Assembly: GCA_964058805.1 (NCBI GenBank)
Contig: CAXKVV010001755.1
Span: forward strand, 1-19,341
Source of the DNA: Schoenoplectus triqueter
Taxonomy: Eukaryota > Streptophyta > Magnoliopsida > Poales > Cyperaceae
Direction: 5' to 3'
Length of the DNA: 19,341 bases
The translations under genes and the position numbers were made by a program. Shown here in pieces: positions 18,301 to 19,341 of this stretch. The notes under the pieces are model-generated. The model saw only the letters and a program-made list of their open reading frames with translations. It did no database searches and was not told the origin of the DNA. Positions within the stretch are counted from its first letter, which is position 1; each line of letters begins with the position of its first letter.

Positions 18301-19341
18301 TGTCGCAACCACCGAATTACGAATCCGATGACTCGAAACAGATGGTTTGCAAATTAAAGAAGTCTATCTATGGACTCAAACAAGCGTCTCGACAGTGGTA
18401 TTTCAAATTTCATCAAGTAATTATCTCATTCGGATTTGAGTCTAACTTGGTGGATGAATGTATATATCACAAGTTCAGTGGGAGTAAGTTTGTATTTCTG
18501 GTTTTATATGTCGATGACATATTGCTTGCCAGTAACGATAAAAATATGATGCATGAAACCAAGAAATTTTTTTTCAAACATTTTGACATGAAAGATCTTG
18601 GCGAAGCATCGTATGTGTTAGGTCTTAAAATACACAGAGATAGAAATAAGGGTATTTTAGGACTTTCACAACAAGCATATATCGATAAAGTTCTCAAGCG
18701 ATATGGTATGGAAAGTTGTAAACCAGGAAATACCCCTGTTGCTAAAGGAGACAAGTTTAGTCTTGATCAGTGCCCAAAAACAGAACTCGAGAAATCAGAA
18801 ATGCATCAGATTCCATATGCTTCCTTGATAGGAAGTCTTATGTATGCTCAAGTGTGTACGCGTCCGGATATTGCGTATATCACAGGAATGCTTGGTCGCT
18901 ATCTCAGTAATCCTGGTATGAATCACTGGAAAGCAGCCAAAAGGGTACTACGGTACTTGCAAAGAACGAAGAATCACATGTTAACATATCGGCGATCAGA
19001 CAAGCTTGAGGTCATTGGGTATACTGATTCCGACTTTGCGGGTTGTGTGGATAGCTTAAAGTCAACATCCGGTTATATTTTTATGTTGGCTGGAGGAGCT
19101 ATTTCTTGGAGGAGTGCAAAGCAATCCATGATTGCCTCCTCCACCATGGCAGCCGAATTCATTGCGTGTTTCGAGGCATCGAACCATGGAATATGGCTAA
19201 GGAACTTTGTCACAGGGCTGCGCATTGTGGATACTATTAAGTTACCACTTAAGTTATATTGTGATAATAGTTCAGCAGTGCTGTATTCTAACAACAACAG
19301 GAGCTCGTCGAAATCCAAACATATCGACATTAAGTTCCTTG
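15363..19341 (+). CDS. Copia gag-pol polyprotein, partial at the window end
   Basis: One frame of 1326 codons has no stop and runs off the window. Numbering from the ATG at 15363: Gag fills ~10-255, with zinc knuckle C258-x2-C261-x4-H266-x4-C271. Protease DSGA is at 304-307. The integrase zinc region has WHKRLGH with His446/His451 and Cys477/Cys480, and the integrase core has Asp506, Asp569 and Glu615. A Pro/Glu-rich spacer lies near 775-820. Reverse transcriptase begins ~884, with YVDD at 1049-1052. RNase H has Asp1224, Glu1265 and Asp1301. By family comparison only some tens of residues are missing. The start is uncertain. ATG 15363 is in frame on unspliced RNA but lies behind many upstream ATGs. 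The alternative is a spliced start at 14027-14036 joined to 15376. All key catalytic residues are present, so the protein could be functional. Confidence 0.95.
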   Translation, partial: MYFSAKITDLTAGINSIPMLTGSNYKEWKDTLEIILGCLDLDIALQQAKPPVPAADSPDNVQNAHARWMRSNRLCLKVMQRTIPESFRGPVSDSTLALDYLKELEQRFVRNEKAEIGILLNKLCTMKYNGRSNVREHILEMMNTASKLKAHKLDISEDMLVYLSLNSLPTSFGQFKVSYNCQKESWTVNELISHCVQEEERLKTDKSESANIASTSKGKGKQKRKINSDAATTSSQKKPTKDKKPVIKTEPDKEKKGCFFCGSEGHMKKNCTNYHAWRAKKGNFSLVCEEVNSVSVSIDTWWIDSGATTHISVSMQGCRNYRRPRDGERYIYVGDGNKAEVEAIGHFRLLMKTGLYLDLYDTFVVPSFRRNLISISALDKLGFSCSFGDGKFSLYRHSNMVASGFLSVMDNLYALDTIASYNETLNNETRNVRQKLTHQDSAALWHKRLGHISQQRITRLVQSEILRPLDMSDLGPCIECAKGKQTSMRKYTANRMTDVLELIHTDICGPFPTATRNGHVYFISFIDDYSRYGYIYLIKEKAQALDTFKSFKSEVELQLNKRIKGVRSDRGGEYYGRSDGSGEQRPGPFAKFLEDNGIVPQYTMPGSPTMNGVAERRNRTLMEMVRSMISHTSLPLNLWGEALKTAAYILNRVPTKAANKTPYELWTGRKPSLQHFRIWGCPAEARPYRPQEKKLDERTVSCYFIGYAERSRGYKFYDPTNKIIFETNTVKFFEDVMVQRGNTNQIVFEESHDSPIREVPTSVPIVIRISGDSLVPEPTSVVNEPIVNEPPEIEENPEQDNVDVDEEPIPPQEPQETVPLRRSTRERRSAISNDYIVFLQENEFNIGMMEDDPVTLRQALESVNYHKWTKAMDEEIKSMYDNNVWDIVPLPQGVKPIGCKWIFKTKKDSEGNVERYKARLVAKGFTQKEGIDFTETFSPVSTKDSFRIIMALVAHFDLELHQMDVKTAFLNGDIDECIYMSQPPNYESDDSKQMVCKLKKSIYGLKQASRQWYFKFHQVIISFGFESNLVDECIYHKFSGSKFVFLVLYVDDILLASNDKNMMHETKKFFFKHFDMKDLGEASYVLGLKIHRDRNKGILGLSQQAYIDKVLKRYGMESCKPGNTPVAKGDKFSLDQCPKTELEKSEMHQIPYASLIGSLMYAQVCTRPDIAYITGMLGRYLSNPGMNHWKAAKRVLRYLQRTKNHMLTYRRSDKLEVIGYTDSDFAGCVDSLKSTSGYIFMLAGGAISWRSAKQSMIASSTMAAEFIACFEASNHGIWLRNFVTGLRIVDTIKLPLKLYCDNSSAVLYSNNNRSSSKSKHIDIKFL

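Larger units (their letters stand above)
13448..19341 (+). mobile_element. Ty1/copia LTR retrotransposon, 3' end beyond the window
   Basis: In order the element has a 5' LTR, a tRNA-iMet primer binding site, a long leader, and one frame with the copia domain order Gag - protease - integrase - reverse transcriptase - RNase H. Integrase ahead of reverse transcriptase identifies Ty1/copia rather than Ty3/gypsy. No stop or frameshift interrupts the frame in the ~4 kb visible. The polypurine tract and 3' LTR lie outside the window. Target bases next to the 5' LTR are CTACG (13443-13447), which should recur after the 3' LTR if the insertion is intact. The lineage is perhaps Ivana/Oryco, judging by the integrase, but that is tentative. 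Confidence 0.95.

Noticed and set aside
1..19341. tRNA, rRNA, CRISPR arrays and bacterial-type operons
   Set aside because: No cloverleaf with conserved boxes, no regular spacer-repeat array and no bacterial gene organisation was seen. The tRNA-related TGGTATCAGAGC is a retrotransposon primer site, not a tRNA gene.

Overview
The window is nuclear DNA of a flowering plant. It is AT-rich, has spliceosomal introns with GT/AG borders and U-rich flanks, carries a plant-specific ACT-domain Raf-like kinase gene, and holds a Ty1/copia element primed by initiator-methionine tRNA. I cannot name the species.

Layout. Positions 1-3260 are intergenic and rich in transposon remains: a foldback MITE-like element (536-957) and a candidate non-autonomous DNA transposon (1674-2945) whose core has become a ~940 bp ATT/TTA microsatellite. 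Positions 3263-11763 hold one intact 15-exon gene on the + strand. It encodes a predicted 503-residue STY8/STY17/STY46-type protein kinase (N-terminal helix region, ACT domain, tyrosine-kinase-like Ser/Thr/Tyr kinase domain). Its introns carry a hAT-type element with target-site duplication (intron 1), a 3 x 64 bp minisatellite (intron 4), a small retroposon-like insertion and a G4 motif (intron 5) and a TC/AC microsatellite beside a splice donor (intron 11). The other long introns (2, 9, 10, 14) show nothing beyond low-complexity AT and one short duplication in intron 9.

Positions 11764-12621 are an intergenic spacer between convergent genes. On the - strand, 13433-12622 is a small three-exon gene for a predicted 92-residue acidic protein with a CxxC pair. 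I could not name it securely. Its start codon lies only 14 bp from the 5' end of a Ty1/copia LTR retrotransposon that fills the rest of the window (13448 to beyond 19341). That element has a 653 bp 5' LTR, a tRNA-iMet primer binding site, a ~1.3 kb leader and an uninterrupted gag-pol frame (Gag, zinc knuckle, protease, integrase, reverse transcriptase, most of RNase H) cut only by the window end.

The most interesting inference is that the copia leader is an intron. A start codon inside the LTR is followed at once by a good 5' splice site, and the matching 3' splice site lies at the start of gag. Splicing would join ATG-GAT-CAA-G to the gag-pol frame and remove the primer binding site. The unspliced RNA would translate only a 9-codon peptide from the same AUG but would keep the priming site. 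That would separate mRNA from replication-competent genomic RNA. It rests on sequence alone.
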